Shown one piece after another: positions 62,620-64,000 of a stretch of DNA of 64,000 bases. The first letter of the stretch is position 1, and the number at the start of each line of letters is the position of its first letter. The notes under the pieces were generated by a model. The model had not been told where the DNA came from. It was given only the letters and a program-made list of their open reading frames with translations, and did no database searches. This DNA comes from Lujinxingia vulgaris (GTDB lineage: Bacteria; Myxococcota_A; Bradymonadia; Bradymonadales; Bradymonadaceae). The stretch covers positions 62,001 to 126,000 of the forward strand of contig NZ_VOSL01000059.1 in NCBI RefSeq assembly GCF_007997005.1, written 5' to 3'. The translations under genes and the position numbers were made by a program.

Positions 62620-64000
62620 ATGACTACTCTCCCGTTCTCTGAGAAGGCCTCCTCCAGGCTGCTGCCCCTGATACTCGGTTTGTTCGCCCTCGCGCTTGGC
62701 GGCTGCGAAACCCGAAGCCGAGCCTGCGAGACCAACGCCGACTGTTTTATTGGCGAGGTCTGCACCCTGGAGACCTGCCTCCCGGTCGATGATGCATCGC
62801 CAGACGCCGACCCCTCGGATACGGGCTCGCCAGACACCGCCCCCACAGACACCGACGCTGCTGACACCGATCCCTCGGATGCGGGTGCGCCAGACACCGA
62901 TTCTTCGAATGTGGGTGCGCCAGATGCCGATCCCTCCGATGCGGGTGCGCCAGACGCCGATCCCCCGCCAGACACGCTCGTACCGGTGGCCATCGCCGCA
63001 GCGAAACATTACAGCTGTGCGCTCCTCAACGATGCATCTCTGTGGTGCTGGGGCGAAAACAGCGCGCTGCTCTTCGACTCCAACAACGCCCTGGCGCAGC
63101 CAACCCCCGTCAAAGTTCAGGGGCTTGAAAACATCGAGGAGGTCGCCGCCTCCGACCACCACCTCTGCGCGCGTTTGGAGAGCGGCGCGGTCCACTGCCT
63201 GGGTCATAACGATACGGGTGGTCTGGGTAACGGCTCTCAGCTCCCGAGCGTCACCCCGGTGGTGACAATCAACCAAAACGCCAATCGGGTCAGCGGCGGA
63301 GCTCACCATAGCTGCGCGGTAATCGGTACTGAGTCCACGTTGGTATGCTGGGGCACCAGTAACTCGGGACAGACCGGCTCCGAGGACAACCCCACCTTAG
63401 AGCCCTCGGACGACGTCGGGCTCCATCTCACTTGGCGGCTCGCCATTGGCGACCACCATACCTGCGCGGTCTCGGACGACGACAAGGTGCGTTGCTTTGG
63501 CAACAACGACGAGTTTCAGCTGGGTCATACCGAAGGCGGCGGCCATGTACCGCAGCTGGTGGAGTTCTACTCCCAGAATCAGCCTGTCTACGAGATCGTC
63601 GCAGGCCGAGCGCATACCTGCGCGCTGACCTCCTTGGGCGTCGTGCACTGCTGGGGTGCCAACAACAAACGCCAGCTGGGCGGGGATACAGCCAAGAGCG
63701 CTACCCCCCTGACCGTCGACCTGTCTACGGGCTTGAATAGGCTGGCCGCTGGCGGAGATACATCCTGCGGGGTCAACCCTCATGACCGCGTCGTATGCTG
63801 GGGCGCCGATCACCCGAGTGGAAGCTCGGCTCCGCACGTTATTTCTGGCGTCAGCGATGTGCAGAGCGTCGCCGTCGGACAGAGTCATGCCTGCGCCCTC
63901 AACGATGCCAGCGAGATTCGTTGCTGGGGAGATAACGCCTTCGGGCAGCTGGGCACCGGCCACACCGATAGTGCCATGTCGCCTCCGGAACCCGTGGTCC
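62620..64000 (+). CDS. RCC1-repeat propeller lipoprotein 4 (cut by window end)
   Basis: The reading frame starts at ATG 62620 and is open to the last base, giving at least 460 residues. The signal MTTLPFSEKASSRLLPLILG ends in LALGGC (Cys lipobox). The head is ACETNADCFIGEVC. The linker has 39-bp-like repeats of the pattern DPSDAGAPD. Seven blades are present (WCWGEN, HCLGHN, VCWGTS, RCFGNN, HCWGAN, VCWGAD, RCWGDN). The 3' end lies outside the window. Confidence 0.8.
   Translation, partial: MTTLPFSEKASSRLLPLILGLFALALGGCETRSRACETNADCFIGEVCTLETCLPVDDASPDADPSDTGSPDTAPTDTDAADTDPSDAGAPDTDSSNVGAPDADPSDAGAPDADPPPDTLVPVAIAAAKHYSCALLNDASLWCWGENSALLFDSNNALAQPTPVKVQGLENIEEVAASDHHLCARLESGAVHCLGHNDTGGLGNGSQLPSVTPVVTINQNANRVSGGAHHSCAVIGTESTLVCWGTSNSGQTGSEDNPTLEPSDDVGLHLTWRLAIGDHHTCAVSDDDKVRCFGNNDEFQLGHTEGGGHVPQLVEFYSQNQPVYEIVAGRAHTCALTSLGVVHCWGANNKRQLGGDTAKSATPLTVDLSTGLNRLAAGGDTSCGVNPHDRVVCWGADHPSGSSAPHVISGVSDVQSVAVGQSHACALNDASEIRCWGDNAFGQLGTGHTDSAMSPPEPVV

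Overview
The window is GC-rich. It carries many lipoproteins with Asp/Cys-rich linkers, RCC1 propeller repeats, LamG repeats, a Ser/Thr kinase paired with a sigma54-type activator, and a CorE-like copper sigma factor. Together these suggest a Myxococcota-type bacterium, possibly a bradymonad. This is inference from gene content; there is no rRNA or other marker gene here, and I see no tRNA.

Layout. 1-770: remnant of an IS3-type insertion sequence with an intact -1 frameshift signal. 902-4708: a very large regulator-like protein with four RNA-polymerase alpha-CTD-like domains and a sigma-70 region 4 domain. 4807-6524: a TPR-type envelope protein and an EcsC/DUF697-like membrane protein. 6693-9834 (-): a ViaA/RavA pair; ravA has an in-frame TAG at codon 15 of its best-supported start. 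9946-10314 (-): a small basic Asn-Pro repeat protein. 10484-17272: the main defence candidate, a 968-aa protein with an apparently degenerate P-loop, convergent with a coupled McrB-like AAA+ and PD-(D/E)XK nuclease pair. 17781-22104: lipoproteins, including a recent tandem duplication, and a secreted esterase. 22318-24805 (-): an OleC-like adenylating enzyme and an alpha/beta hydrolase with a Cys nucleophile.

25973-36276: a complete copper-handling block. It holds a CopZ chaperone, a CorE-like ECF sigma factor with CxC and Cys-rich tail, a CopA Cu(I) ATPase (CPC), a PcoA/CopA multicopper oxidase, a CopB/PcoB outer-membrane protein, a Met/His-rich lipoprotein, a 59-aa membrane protein, a DUF302 protein and a CopB-type ATPase (CPH). 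The likely flow is: the sigma factor senses copper, the ATPases export it from the cytoplasm, and the oxidase, PcoB and lipoprotein detoxify or bind it in the envelope.

36655-50610: a second candidate system. A 2304-aa LamG protein and two paralogous ~220-aa cytolysin-like beta proteins are transcribed leftward, divergent from a sigma54-type activator and an overlapping Ser/Thr kinase-TPR protein. Sigma54-like -24/-12 sites lie at nearly equal distance before both paralogues. 50693-58019: a small orphan protein, an FAD monooxygenase, an M19-like lipoprotein hydrolase and a delta-60-type propeller lipoprotein. 58237-64000: a tandem array of four RCC1 lipoproteins; one is frameshifted at a C9 tract and the last runs off the end.

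Gene-free stretches hold several repeat families: an ~85-90-bp dispersed repeat always in the same orientation, hexanucleotide CTCGGG/CTCGAT arrays, a ~105-bp multi-hairpin MITE-like element, and a 42-bp minisatellite.
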